Assembly: GCA_963969365.1 (NCBI GenBank)
Contig: OZ017760.1
Coordinates: forward strand, 62,001-126,000
DNA: 64,000 bases
Source: Asterochloris sp. CNOR1
Lineage: Eukaryota > Chlorophyta > Trebouxiophyceae > Trebouxiales > Trebouxiaceae
Direction: 5' to 3'
In this document: piece by piece, positions 1 to 11,800 of the stretch
Position numbering within the stretch: position 1 is the first letter of the stretch
Layout: each line of letters starts with the position of its first letter
Notes under the pieces: model-generated
Database searches by the model: none
Told to the model about the DNA's origin: nothing
The model's input: the letters and a program-made list of their open reading frames with translations, nothing else
Made by a program: the position numbers and the translations under genes

Positions 1-2755
1 AACAGCAGGAGAGCCTTGCCTGCGCGAGCACATGGCAGGCAGATCCAGGGATGGCAGTGTGACCCAATGCCTGGATCAGCCAGTCAAGTCCGAGCAGTCA
101 TGTGGCCAGCAGGTGCTGTTTTGAGGCGATGAGGCTGCAGTGCTCACTTGGAGGCAGCATGAGCATTGGCAGCATGTGCTGGGCTGCAGCCAGGCCCAAT
201 GGCTGTCTTCATGCAGATGCACAAGCAGCCACACAGGACTTTGACCTGCCCAGCATGCTGCCTCAGACCAAGGGCCGGCATGTCTTCGTCAAAAAGTGCC
301 TGTGGCTGCCCTGCAGGCAGATGCAAAAGCTGCCTCCCACGCAGGCCTTTGTGCCACCCAGTATGCTGGCCCAGACGGAGGCCCTCTTGGCAGCATATCG
401 CGCTTTTGAGCACAATGACATGCCCTGCGATGTCCACGGGATCGCGATCGGCGAGGACCGCCGCATAGGTGAGGCGCCTTTGCCATGCATGCATTTGGCT
501 GGGAGTCAGGCGTCCCCAGCAGCCATGAGTTCCGTGCCAAGGCAGCCAGAGGCTACACAGCTTGCAATATGTGCATCTGATGGTCCCAGTTAATTGTCCT
601 CAGAAGCCCACCACATGTCCACTCTGCTGTCAGCATGTCCAAGTCTTAGTCTAAAGGGCTCTTCTCCCGACAGTCAGATCCTTGCCATTGTATCCTCTTT
701 TGTGCGCAGGCAGCTGGACGGTGCGCTTTGTTGCCTTGTCTCCTCACCAGGCTGCCTGCTGCCTGCTGTTTCCTTAGCACCAGAGCTTCTCCTGACAGCT
801 GGACTTTCTCAGCAATGTCTCCTCTGATGTGCACAGGCAGCTGCATGTTGCGCCCCTTTGCCACCTGTCGCAAAGTGCAATTCCAGGGCTGCCTGCTATC
901 CTTCAGACGCCACACCCTCTACCTTCAGTCAGACCTCCCCTCTGATGTGCGCAGGCAGCTGGACGGTGCGCCCCTTTGCGACCTGCCACACAGTGGCCTC
1001 CCAGGGGTACCTGCTGTCCTCCAAGCGCCAGAAGCTCAAGCCTGAGTGGCAGGGGCGCCCAGGCGCGGAGATCAAGGGGGCCAAGCTCGCCGGTGAGGTG
1101 CGCACACTGTCTGGAGGTGGCTACGGTCTGCACCCTGTGAGGGGGTTTCTGGTGTAAAGGTCAGGCTGGAGGCTGGGTGCTTAGTGCTGGGGCTAAGCTC
1201 TCGGACTGCTGTGTGTTGCATGTGCACATACACAGTCACTTTAGCTGCCCCTAGGCGGCGGCTAAGCTTGTCACTGAGTTGCCATGTGCTAACCCTGACA
1301 GTGCCTGCTTCTGAAGTGTGTTCAATGGCCTTGTGCAGCATGTTGTCGCATCCTGGGGTCATAGGTGCCCTTCTCTCAGAGATGAGTGCAGCCAGGCTTG
1401 CAGATTGGGCACACTGCAGGGTACACACATTGTCAAGATGGCTTCAGCCACGTCCACCCGAGCCAGGTAGCAGGGGTGGTGGTAGTTGCCGATGTGCTCA
1501 CGTCACAAATTTGCCTTGGCTTCTGAGGCGGCCGCCCTGTCCCTTGACAAGGTACAGGTTGCCCTCACAAGTCAAAACGTCACACTCTGCCTTGCAGCAG
1601 ATCACCCAAGAGATTTGTAGCAACAGGGTTCGTCTGCATCCTTGACTTTGTGCCTTCACCATTATCTGCCTTCTGGTTGCTGTGCAGGAGATCACCCAGG
1701 AGGTCACTGTCCCAGAGATCGCCTTCACCGGCGACACCACCACCGACTGGATCTCCATGCCGGGGAATGAGGAGGTTCTGAAAGCCAAGCTGCTGATCAT
1801 GGAGCTCACCTTCCTGGACGACGCAGTCAGCGCCGAGCATGCCAGGGTGATCCCCAGCAGGGTTGTATGCATGCAGCGCCAAGCATGCCAGGGTCAGCCC
1901 CAGTAGGGTTCTGTGCATGCAGCGCCGAGCATGCCAGGGTGAGCCCCAGCAGGTTCCTATGCATGCAGCCCTACAGGTCAAGCCAGGGTTGCACTGAAGC
2001 TGGCAACCAGGGCCAACAATGTGTGTGCAGCAGGAGTCATGACAGCCAAGGTTGAGCAGTGCAAGCTGCTCATCATTGCTTTGGCAAGCTCAGGGGCAAC
2101 AGAAGTGCATGACAGGGGATCCATTTCAAGGCACTATTAAGTGGTGACTGCGGCTTATGGTGGGAGCAGGAAAACTGGTGTGCTTGCGTGCCTTGCACAA
2201 AATGCAGGCAGGTTGTCCTGTCCCTGTCAGAATGTTCAAGAATGCAGGCAGAGATCGTTGAACACGGACAAGAGTCCCCCCAATACCATGAACCCAGGAT
2301 GTCCTGTTGCTGTCAAGTGGCACAGGGTGGCCGCTGGCCTGCTGCAGCACAATTGTACAACCCTGTCTTCCAAATTCAGTGGCATTGTGCCGCTGCAGCA
2401 TTGCAGCCTGCATCAAACTGGCTACGTCTTGCAGCATGTCTGCTCATCAAAGGTGGTATGGGCCTTTGACAGGAGCGCCTACATGCACAAGCCACATGCA
2501 CGAGCTGCCTCAACATGCAGCTGCTCGCCCCGCCCGGGGGCAACATCCTGATGCCTTGCCCCATGCTGCCTGCAGAAGCATGGGCACACCCACATCGATG
2601 AGCTGGTGCAGCACGCCGACAGGTTTCAGAACGAAGCCATCCTGTTGATGCACATCAGCGCACGCTACAGCCGGGACCAGGTGGTCAGACTTCTGGAACA
2701 GAAGCTGCCTCCAGAGCTGCACAGCAGATGCACGCCCATGCTGGAGGGTTGGTGA
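1..2755 (+). CDS. tRNase Z, short plant type (3' part; 5' end outside window)
   Basis: Zinc endonuclease that removes the 3' trailer from precursor tRNA. Four exons join in phase: 345-468, 955-1097, 1688-1846 and 2576-2755 (stop TGA 2753-2755), giving about 201 residues. The joined protein follows Arabidopsis TRZ1 in order: an AAYRAF segment, FATCHTVASQGYLL, then PEIAFTGDTT with a metal-site Asp, ELTFLDD, EHAR, HGHTHIDE, and ILLMHISARYS near the end. These are the C-terminal half motifs of the metallo-beta-lactamase fold. The HxHxDH metal motif must lie in exons before the window, since short tRNase Z is about 280 aa and roughly 80 N-terminal residues are missing. Exon 2 is ended at 1097 (GAG before GTGCGC) because only that donor keeps phase with exon 3. 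Introns 1, 2 and 3 all carry decayed copies of flanking exon ends. Short form rather than long form is inferred from length and similarity. Confidence 0.85.
710..1000 (+). repeat. Tandem copies of a tRNase Z exon start in its upstream intron
   Basis: The true exon begins at 955 after GTGCGCAG. Two decayed copies of the same acceptor and exon start begin at 710 and 836, so spacing is 126 and 119 bp. Shared words include the GCAGCTGGACGGTGCGC block and CCCCTTTGCGACCTG-like text. The copies carry substitutions that break the reading frame, so they look like remnants, not alternative exons. Confidence 0.75.
1831..1968 (+). repeat. 46-bp exon-intron junction repeated three times
   Basis: Units at 1831-1876, 1877-1922 and 1923-1968. 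Each holds the last 16 bases of the tRNase Z exon (CGCCGAGCATGCCAGG type), a GT donor, and about 30 intron bases ending ATGCAG. The first unit spans the real exon end at 1846. Copies two and three are nearly intact and offer competing GT donors and AG acceptors. Confidence 0.85.
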
Positions 2756-3634
2756 CGCAGGCGTCAACCTGTGAGGGCAGTGGTACGCTGGAACAAGGGC
2801 GGGGCATGCAGCAGAGGTGCGCTGGGGATGGTGGCTGACTGCCTGTCAGGATTTGGCAGGTGGCACAGGTGCAAACGGGTGCAATGCTAAGGGGCCCCCA
2901 ATGGCAGCTGAGCACTTGGGCAAAGCAGGCGGTCAGAAACATAATGCAGAGTATCGGACAAGAAGTGCTGCAGGGGCAGAAGTGATACAGGGTAGTAATC
3001 AATGTGCACGGCGATATGCTTGATATCGGCAGGCAAGGAGTAAAGGTGCAACAGACTGCAATGGTCGTTAGTTTAAAGGCAACTGCAAGCAGCAAGCTCA
3101 ATTGCTTGTTTGTGACCTGGACAGGCGTTTGCCTGCGTCTGCCCTGCATGAGAGGCTTGGGTTTTGCTATAGGGATTACTACTGGTCTCACAGCTATGTG
3201 GCATCACCTTTCAGCATCACAATCATCATTGCAGCAGTATCAGGGCACCACAGCTTCAGCTCAACAGCTACCTCCTTCCTGCCAACCCTTGGAGATGTCC
3301 ACTACTTGCAGGGACTGCAGCAGTGGCCACAGACCTGCCAGCTGGCGGCAGGCAGGGTGTACTACAGGGCTGCGCCACCTGAAGAAGCACTTAGATGCAG
3401 CATTCACTGCCTGTGATGGAGCAAATGACTTGCGCCTGGGGCTTGCGGCGGGAAGGGTACCTTCCAGACCACTGCACAGTCCAGAAGCTGGTCAGCTAGG
3501 TGCCCTCAGCTTCATAGGATTGAAGACATGAAGAAGAGTCCTTCCTCATTTATTCCAGCAGCTGTGCTGTGTGTCATTCTGGTCATGACAACATGGCATT
3601 CCTTCAACAGTAATGTACAAGACTGGAGCACCTT
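2756..3634. other. Intergenic / 3' flanks, no supported gene
   Basis: Lies between the tRNase Z stop and the stop of the next minus-strand gene. Open frames exist on both strands (for example 3004-3531 plus and 2685-3191 minus) but none shows a recognisable domain, consistent splice borders or family similarity. Probably two converging 3' untranslated regions. Confidence 0.5.
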
Positions 3635-5777
3635 TCAGGCAGGGTGGTCTGTGGTGCTCAGTTTGAAAAAGTCCTCTCTGAGAGAGCGAACCTCTTGCAT
3701 AAGCTGCTCCTCGTGTGCACAGCGCATGGAAGTCTCTTGCTGAAGCCAGTCCACCTGGCGTTGTAACCAGGTGTTGTGCTGGGTCAGCGTCTCCTGCAGC
3801 AACAACCGCAGGCATCTCAACAGGTGATGCCATCATGGGTTGGCTGGATGCCTGCAGAGGAGTCCTTTGGTACCAAGTGCCATATGAAGCAAGACATTCT
3901 GACACCACAGCTTTTCCTGCAGCAAAACCAGGCAGGCATTCCCAGCAGGCCTAGTATGGGTTTGATGCACACTTGGCACTGGATTATGCTGTCCCTGAGG
4001 GAGACAGTCTTGTTCTCTGCCAGGTCCTTGACCCTCAGGGCAGGCTGACTGTGGCAGATAGCTTGACAAAGCGAACTTCCTGTGGTTTGCAGGACAACTT
4101 TCTTATTTATGTTCAGATAGGTCACCAGGACCCTGCGCTGCACGCGCTGCTTCTCCACAGGCGGCTCTGTGCAGGCAGGCAGCGCCTGCTGGATGCTACA
4201 GTGCTCCAAATTCACATGACACTCACCTTATCTGCATGTAGGGTGGTCACCATTGCTCTGAGCTGCACGCATTGCTGCTCTGCAGGCAGCTCTGTGCAGG
4301 CAGCCAGCGCCTGCTGCAAGTCTGTGTCCATGCTCTGCACTGCAGGAGGCTGCAGTGACTGGACTCCCCAGCTGCCATGCTGCAGAGCTGTACCTCCAGA
4401 GGCTCCAGCAATGGACCGCTGGGCCTCTGACTGGCTGCTGTCAAGCTCTGCACCTGGCTGCTGCTTGGCTGGGCCGGCGCCTTCCTGACTGCAGAGGGAT
4501 CCTGCAGACAGAACCTCAAGCTGTGGCTGGGGCCCCTTGATGCACAGACAGCCTGGTGTCCATGCGGTGGATTTAGGGTACATGCCCTAGCAGAAGCGTA
4601 AATTTCTATGCTTGGCATGTGCGCCGACCTGCTGCGGCAGCACACGTTCCCCTTACAAAGCATGAGGCGTGACATGTTGCTGGTGAATCATGCTTGAACA
4701 CTGTGGATGGCTGGCAAGCTTGATGCCAGTGCATGGCAGATGTGAGACTGACAGGATCTGACAGGTATTACGCCGGTATGCAGTAAAGAAGCCAGGGTTG
4801 CAAAGGCGGGCACCAGTGATGGTGTTGCCCCTCTGCACGTGTGCACAGCATCACTCCAGCAAGTTGTCTAGCAACTAAACCCAGCCGTAAGCACCTGTGT
4901 GAGGGTGACAAGGACATCGCAGGCAATGCCTGCCAACATGGGTTGCAATCGTCCCTCCTCATAAGGGCTGTGTCACTGCTGAAGCTGAGGCATGAACTGG
5001 ACGTTCACACATGCACAGCACCGCCCCATCAAGGTGTTCAGGTGTAAAAGGACCCAGCCATGAGAACCTGTGAGGATGGCATTGAAATCGCAGGCAATCC
5101 TGCCAACGAGAGTTGCAATGGTCCCTGCTCACCAGGGCTGGGTGGGGTGGCTGTGTCACTGCTGGTACTGAGGCGTGAGCTGGGCGCCGCCCACGCCTGC
5201 CTGGCCTCCCTGACGTCGTTGCCGTCAGCGGCCTCGGGCTGTGCCTCTTTCTCACCTGCAGAACCAAGTGTGGTGACTGCTCAGGATACCCCATGCAGGC
5301 TTCCCTGCCCAAGTAACAAGCACCGTCAGGCTCTGATTCTCTCTGACCTACAGACGCCATGCGCTGCAAAGTTTCTCATCTGCAGATGCTGCTGCTCTGC
5401 AATCATTGATTGCATTCAGAAGGAAGCTGTCTCCAGCAGCATCAAGTTCAGTGTAAGTCGTGGCCTCATTCTGTGGCAACCATCTTCTTGACAGACATGC
5501 TGGATAGCGGTGGCTTGATGTGGCCATGCAGGCAATTTTATATGTTTGGTCGGTGACGGGGATGTCAGCCGGTCACACAGCATGTAGCAAAGCAGTGCAG
5601 CACAAAGTGGCTCACTGTAGAGCTGTCGGAGCGAGGCTCCTGCCTCCCTCTCCTCTCGATAGGGGACAACTTGTGGATCGCCAGTCCTAGGCCTTTTGGC
5701 GCAGCAGATGCAGAGGCCACTCCAGAAGTGGGGCCAGCAGCGTGAATGCGAGCTGTCGTGCAACAGCACAAGTTTGC
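3635..5777 (-). CDS. Unrecognised protein with C-terminal coiled coil
   Basis: I do not recognise this protein. Four minus-strand exons close in phase: 5616-5777 (tentative), 5133-5255, 4227-4501 and 3635-3793 (stop 3635-3637), about 239 codons. The last exon is clearly coding in style: a Gln/Glu/Leu-rich helix with heptad spacing (TLTQHNTWLQRQVDWLQQE, then EEQLMQEVRSLREDF), typical of a dimerising coiled coil. The exon at 4227-4501 is Ala/Gln/Ser-rich. The exon at 5133-5255 is acidic and polar (GEKEAQPEAADG). Borders use CTGCAG acceptors and GTGAG donors. The 5' end is not found; 5778-6100 may hold more. Introns contain decayed copies of exon ends (about 4110-4190 copies the end of exon 4227-4501; 4860-5000 copies 5047-5180). 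Without expression data the model is provisional. Confidence 0.45.
4860..5185 (-). repeat. Direct duplication of an exon end plus intron
   Basis: About 135 bases at 4862-4999 match 5047-5180 with scattered changes. Shared text includes the GCAGGCAATGCCTGCCAAC-like block and GGCTGTGTCACTGCTG. The 5133-5255 exon ends inside the second unit with a GTGAGC donor at 5127-5132; in the first unit that donor is mutated. Confidence 0.7.
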
Positions 5778-6425
5778 CTGCAGGTGCACATGCAGATGAT
5801 GTTGAGTGGAGGAAGTGCTGCTGCCATGCCCTTGGCTACTTTACTGCATGATGATTGCGAGTTGGCTCCCATGCTGATTGCCATGCCATGCAGAGGCTTG
5901 GCAGGTGAGTGACACAGGCCATGGCGGGTGATAGTGAAAAGGCTCACGAGGGCTCAGAGGGTCCTCGTCAGCTGCACTGGTGACCATCCATGTCAGACGT
6001 TGTGCTCGTGCCTTGGGCTCGGTGGCGTTGACCTAGAAGTAATATGACCTAAAACGAGCCAGATTGAGTCGGTAGCTGCTGGTCTTCCGACAGACTCAAG
6101 ATACACTATAGCACCTGCTGCAGAGCTTGCGCTCGCTGCAGCTTCCTATCGGCATGGCCTCCCAGTGCAAACTTTCTCTGCGGTTGCCTCGTGATGGGAA
6201 GATGTGTACCAATCCCCGCCTGCACGCTCAGCACGGGTGCCCATCATGCAGGTACATGCCTTACAGAGCTGGAAACACTTTCTGGCCTGCAATGAACGTT
6301 GGCCTCATGCTTTGCAGGGCCAGACCTCATTCACTGCGGCCTGTGAAGGTTAACGTGGACTACAGGCCAGGGCATGTGCAGCCATCGTCTTCTTTGTAGT
6401 CTGCTGACAGCCCCTGGTGTTGCAG
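5778..6425. other. Unassigned stretch between genes
   Basis: Probably holds the 5' end of the minus-strand coiled-coil gene and the 5' end of the plus-strand ATPase gene. A possible plus-strand first exon begins with ATG 6154, but its phase does not join the exon at 6426, so I do not assign it. Confidence 0.35.
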
Positions 6426-8149
6426 GCCCTCTCTAACTTCTTTGACAGCTCTGACTTCTATGACAGCTGTGACTTCTTTGCCAGGCCTGATGACTATGCC
6501 AGGGATGACTTGTTCTTCGGCAGAGAAATCGAGCAGTCTCTCCTGCTGGCTCAGCCCAGACGAAGTCCTACAAGTGTGCTAGTCCTTGTGGGACCTCATG
6601 ACAGCGGCAAGACGCGGCTGCTGAGGGAGGTGCTGACCAGGAAGAAGGAGCACAAGGGTCTGGTGACGTTTGTGGATGGACGGTATGGATTGATGACTGA
6701 TGCTAGCGAGACAGCTGTTCTCAGAAGGCAGGGGGCAAGGCAACTTGCCGAGCTGAAGCACATGATCAAGACGTCGGGCAAAGCAGCAGAAGCTGCCGTT
6801 AAACCTGGCGTCCTCAACATGATCAAGTCACTTCTTGGAGTCAAGGTTGACCCCCTTGCGCTGCTGCCAAGCTCGGTGCTGAAGACGCTTGGGGGATACT
6901 CACCCTGCAGCATACATGATGTCATCACAGCCTATAACAGCGTGTTCAGACTCAGCAGCAGCACAAGAATATCGGAAAGCAGCCCTTTGCCTGTCATCTG
7001 TATCGATGAGGCTAATGTCCTCATGGGGTGGCACAAGCATGGTGCAGCTATGCAGGGTGACCTGGATGCCCTGCTCCGTTTTTTTGTAAAGGTGAGAGTG
7101 CCTTTGTTGTGTATGATGTGCTGCTGTCAGAGAGTGCCATGTGTGCTCTGCTGCTTTGCAGGTGAGCAAGGAGGACCGCCAGGCGCATGTGATACTTGCC
7201 GCTTTGGAGGGCAGCTTCATTACCTGGCTGACAGAGAGTAGGTGTGCAGACTTCAATTGGCTGGTGCTCTCATCGCTGCGCTTGCTTACGTCCTTGGTGC
7301 AACTGCAGAGCTGGCCAGTGAACCCATCGAGCCTCAGGTGATTGGGGACTTCCCAGAGGCAGAGGCACGCATCTGTCTAAAGCAGAACATGGGTGCGAGC
7401 ACCACCGATGCTGAGTGGGCTGCAATCTTTGAGGTGCGTGTCCATGCAGGTATCAAGGCGTTATATTTTGCTAAGCCCCTGACCTTGAGCGCACTGCAGG
7501 TATGATCAGACGGCTGCCGCCTGCCACCTTACCCTTCAGTTCTGTGCAGGTGTGTACAGGCAATGCAAAAGACCTGCCGCAGGCTGCTTGTTGCCATTCA
7601 GCAGTTTGCAATGCGCAAGGATTGGACACAGGGTGGGTCATGTTTGTGATGCCACCATGGCCTGAGCTTCTATAAGCCAAGACAACTTAGGGGCGCCCTG
7701 TGAGCACGTCTTGCCGTGCTGCAGCATTGCAGGAGGTGTGGTGCTCCCCCATGAATGAGGTGGAGTCTGGCCTCCGGGGAGACTTTCTGTGGCGGACAGA
7801 GCAGTATCGCACCATGCTGCGGCTCATTCTGGAGTCTGAACATGCAGCGGTGATTGCTCAAGATGCATACCGGGAGCTAGACCCAGGCGGCAAGCAGGCT
7901 GTGCAGGCCATGGTGAAAGCGAATCTGATCAGCTACAGGTCCCCATCAGGTGATTGAAGCCTACACTGGTATATAGAGGCCCCTCAGACAGTGCCTGTCC
8001 CAAGTTGCTTGACATCCACTGGCCTTGCAGACTGGGCAAGGGACATCCCTGTTGAGGCGTTTGGCCCCTTGCGGCTGCCTGTGGTGACAGCGCCCTCATC
8101 AGCGTCCCTGTACTGTATGCGCCGCCGTCAGAGGCGCGATGCCCTCTGA
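6426..8149 (+). CDS. P-loop ATPase, ATPase_2/STAND-like
   Basis: Nucleotide-binding protein of the archaeal-type ATPase_2 (AAA/STAND) class, found scattered in algae; substrate unknown. Exons 6426-7091, 7162-7237, 7309-7433, 7733-7938 and 8032-8149 (stop 8147-8149) close in phase, about 397 codons. Exon 1 shows the domain order: DLFFGRE (the family's GRE motif), Walker A GPHDSGKT, and Walker B PVICIDEA. Later exons give IGDFPEAEA and EVWCSPMNEVESG. A segment at 7550-7580 reading VCTGNAKDL resembles the GGNP-type turn of STAND ATPases and may be one more exon, but I could not close its phase. Exon 1 begins right after TTGCAG, so an upstream exon with the start codon is expected. The end may also extend into a coiled-coil exon near 8303-8468. 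Confidence 0.7.
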
Positions 8150-8302
8150 TCAGTGCACAGGTAAGATGCCAGTGACGGTGGTGGGTGTAGCAGGCAAGCT
8201 TGGAGGCCGACCTTGCTGAATGGCGCTTTGCATTGTTGAGCCGCAGCTAATGGTGTGAGCGATGTGCTGCAGGCGGCATCCAGCCCACCTCTTGCTGCTT
8301 CA

Positions 8303-8468
8303 GAGTCCTCCCAAACTGGAGCAGCTAAAGGATGGCGAAGAAAATTCATCAAGTGAAGAAGACATTTTGAAACTCGCGCAGAACCAAGCCAGAGGCAAGA
8401 TGAGTCACCTGCGTGCAGAGGTGTTGCAGCTGCAGGAGGAGATGCTGGTGCTGCGTTGTAAGTCATGA
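8303..8468 (+). CDS. Coiled-coil exon, possible 3' exon of the ATPase gene
   Basis: After a CTTCAG acceptor at 8302 an open frame runs SPPKLEQLKDGEENSSSEED, then a Leu/Glu/Gln helix (HLRAEVLQLQEEMLVLR), and stops at 8466-8468. Composition and heptads suggest a coiled coil. The frame needs phase 0, and no convincing phase-0 donor was found in the 8032-8149 exon, so it may be an alternative 3' end or part of something else. Confidence 0.35.
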
Positions 8469-8808
8469 ACTATGAATATAGCAGTTGTCAGGAAGTGACA
8501 GCCGTCAGTTTCTGACAACTGCTATGTTCCTAACTTACCAGCATTTAGTGTGAGGCTAGTACTGGTTCACTGATGTGAGTTAGTGGCTGGTACAAGCCTG
8601 TAACTTACAGACTAGGTGGAACACCGAGCTGGCAGTCAAAACCTTGCCAGGGTGTCACATCGTGCTTATAGACCCTAAAGGCTTTCCAGCTCTTGTTTTG
8701 TCCTGGTCGCATTGCATGCTATCCAACTGCAACCACAGTGTGAGGAGTGCTTTGTGCTTGGCTCACCCCAGGTTCATCAGAATAGGAAGGCCCAGCAGAT
8801 CTGGTCAC

Positions 8809-11800
8809 ATGAAGCGAAAAGCTGCAGCTGATGCCAGGCCTGTGGAAGGGGCCGAGCAAGCTCCATCAGCACGTGCAATTCCCCATGCTATCATGGAGCC
8901 TGTGAGAGTGCCAGGTGCCCAGAAGAAAGCTGTGTGCAGGGCCTGCACATCCAAACCTGGGGTTGACAGCCAATGCGAATGTGCTTTCCCTGTATGCGTC
9001 AGCCTGTTGGCATGACGGTCATGGCTGGTCCTGCACAACCACACCCGCAGCCTGTCCCTGCATTATGAATCTGCAGACAGGCGCTGAGCCCAGATATTTG
9101 CCAAGCAGGACTTATACTGCGTGACCACACTTTCAGTCTGCCCCTGGACCACACCGATGCTGGAGGCCCCACAATTGACGTGTTCGTGCGGGAAGTCACA
9201 GCTGCAGGGTGTCCAGATGCAGCTGCCATGAGCCGCCCAGCACTGTTATACCTCCAAGGTGCTGAGCCATGCCAACAAGCTTGCTGCTGTCACAGCTGCC
9301 CTCTACATGTGCGCCGTGGGCATGCAATTGTCAGCCCTGGTTGCACACTCGCACCTGCAAGGGGTGCAAACAGCCCTGGCCTTGCAAGCTGCTGTTGCCA
9401 CTTCAAAGCAAACAGTGCTCCTGCTGTCTCCCAGTGGGCCATGCCGTGAGGCCTCCCGCCCCATACAGATCGGAGCATGGCCCACGGCGGCGGGTGGCAT
9501 CCACACTATTGTTGCCATTCCAATGGAAAGTGTCAAGCATAGCTGACCCGATGGATTGCTGGGGCCACCAGTTAGCTGACCCTACAGCAAATGCTTGCTA
9601 AGAAGAAATCAACTCATGGCTGTCCCTGCTGTTGCAGGTGGGCCAGGCCATGAGGCATCCCGGCCCATGGAGGCCAGTGGGTGGCTGAAAGTGGCCACTG
9701 CCACCCACAGAGTGCTCCTCCTGGACCAGAGGGGCACTGGGCGCAGCTCGCGCATCACTGTCGACAACCTGCCCCTGCGGGGCACGCCACAGCAGCAGGC
9801 TGACTACCTCCAGCACTTCAGGTACCCTGGGGCACCATCTGTGGGTCCCCTCCCCGCAGCGGGCAGCCTCCTGCAGGGCTGGTGGGTCAGCAGGGCTTCA
9901 GGCTGTCAGGCTGTGCCTCTGTGGGGGCCAACCCCACAAGTACTAGCTATGTGCTTAGGTGGGACTGCCGTTCAGATGTCATAAAACTGGTCCTGTCCTC
10001 GCAACAACTTTCTAGAGTTTCAGGTGGGGCTGTGTTAGAGCTCATTATTGTGCGCAGCTGCAGCTGCAATGTGCAGGGGCCTTTTGTGTGTGCACCAGCG
10101 CCTCCGGTGAATCAAGATCCCTGCTGCAGGGCTGGCAGCATGTGAGGGACTGTGAGCCGCATGTTTCGGGCCCCGCTGTAGGGCTGAAGGCGGCTGCTGC
10201 TGGGCCATGGCTGGCTGCTGAGGGCTGCTGTCATTGCTGCCTGCAGAGCTGGCAGCATTTTGGGGGACCGTGAGGTGCTGCGCCAGCAGTTTCTGGGCCC
10301 TGCTGTGGGGCTGACTGCACTGTGAGGGCTGTGAATCTCCATGGCGGTTGCTACTGGGCCTTGGCTGGCTCCTGAGGGCTGCTGTTATCGCTGGCTGCAG
10401 AGCTGACAGCATAGTGAGGGACTGTGAGCTGCTGCGGCCGCAGTTGCTGGGTCCGACAGCCCCTGACGGTGGGCGCTGGACGCTGCTGGGGCAGAGCTTT
10501 GGCGGATTCACAGCTGTGACCTACCTGTCCTTTGCACCCTCAGGTCAGGCAATGCCCAGCATGCTGAGTCGGGGGCAGCTATTCGATGCTTGGAGGACTT
10601 GGAGTTGGAGGCTGATGCCAGGCTACTCAATCCATGCACAGCGAGAGGGTGACTGCTGGAGGTTGACCCTTCATAATGGCTGCTGAAGCGGCACACTGTG
10701 TGAACCAAAAGAACTGCATCACAACTCCATCTCGACACGCCATCTGCGGACGCTGAAAGGTGCCCTCCTTGCATGCAGTGCAGGGCTGAAGGCAGTGATG
10801 CTCACAGGCAAGTCGTGCAGTGAACAGGTCCTGTGACATGTGCGATGCTCAGTTTTGGCATGCTGTAAGCAGCTTAGCCTGAAGGTGCAGCCTGTCTTGA
10901 CTCCAGCTGTCTGGGGAGAGCGGCCAGAAATCCAGCTTGACTTGCTTTGCAGTTGCCGTTGTGGCCATCAATTGTTGCAGGTGGCACTGCCACCAGCCAC
11001 CCAAGTCCCCTTCCCCAGGCATTCGTTTTTCCCCTCCCCTGCATAAGGCACTGCACCTCCATCTCCACAAGCCCTGGCCAGCAATGCAGTCGGCTGGCGC
11101 TGCTTGCGTGATCCTGTGGGGGGCCCCATCACCTACATCAGAGTCCCTCCCTCTGCCGCTGCACCAAGCAGGGTGCTCTGCCCTGCCTGACCTGCTGGCA
11201 GCCCAGCGTCTGCATGTCTTGGTCCTCAGCTTCACATGTGTGGTCTGCAGGGGGACTTCCCCCAGCCATCTCAGAGCCCTGTGCAGCTGCCACAACCTAC
11301 CAAGCCACCTTTCGACGGGTCCTGGCAGCCAATCAGCGCTTCTACCAATCGTTCCCTGGGGATGCTGCGATTGTGCGGCGCATAGTGCTGTACCTAGCCA
11401 AGCAGCCTGGGGGTGGCCTGCAGCTGCCCAATGGCGATTTGCTGACTGTCAGGTGCGTAGGCTAGCGCTGACAGGCAGTCTGTCATGGCTGGCTTGGGTG
11501 ACCAGAGGTCCTGTGCAATTGGGCATGGCTGACGTCTGTGGCCACCCTACAGCTGCCCTGCAGCTATTCGCGGACTTTAAGAAGCATGGTGTAGTGCATG
11601 GGGCACAGATGCCTGCATACATGGGCACTGCACCCAGGCCTTGGCTGCTCTGCTGGGCTCGGTGATGTCCTGGCTGGCAGCCTGCAGTTGGCCTGCAGCT
11701 GCTCAGAGGCAATCCGCTGACTTCAAGGAGCATGGCCTAGTGCTGGCGTACAAAAGGCTACCTACCGTGCACTGCAGCTGGGCCTCAGCTGCACTGCAGC

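Noticed and set aside
3004-3531. 175-aa plus-strand open frame as a gene
   Set aside because: No domain, no splice context, composition like the surrounding non-coding DNA, and it lies in the tRNase Z 3' flank.
6154-6251. First exon of the ATPase gene (MASQCKLSLRLP)
   Set aside because: Leaves two bases at its donor, which puts the 6426 exon out of frame.
7550-7650. Extra ATPase exon encoding VCTGNAKDL
   Set aside because: Sequence is suggestive but no donor keeps phase with the next exon; the model closes without it.
10130-10400. Alternative exons of prolyl aminopeptidase
   Set aside because: The copies contain frame breaks and stops, and lack usable donors.
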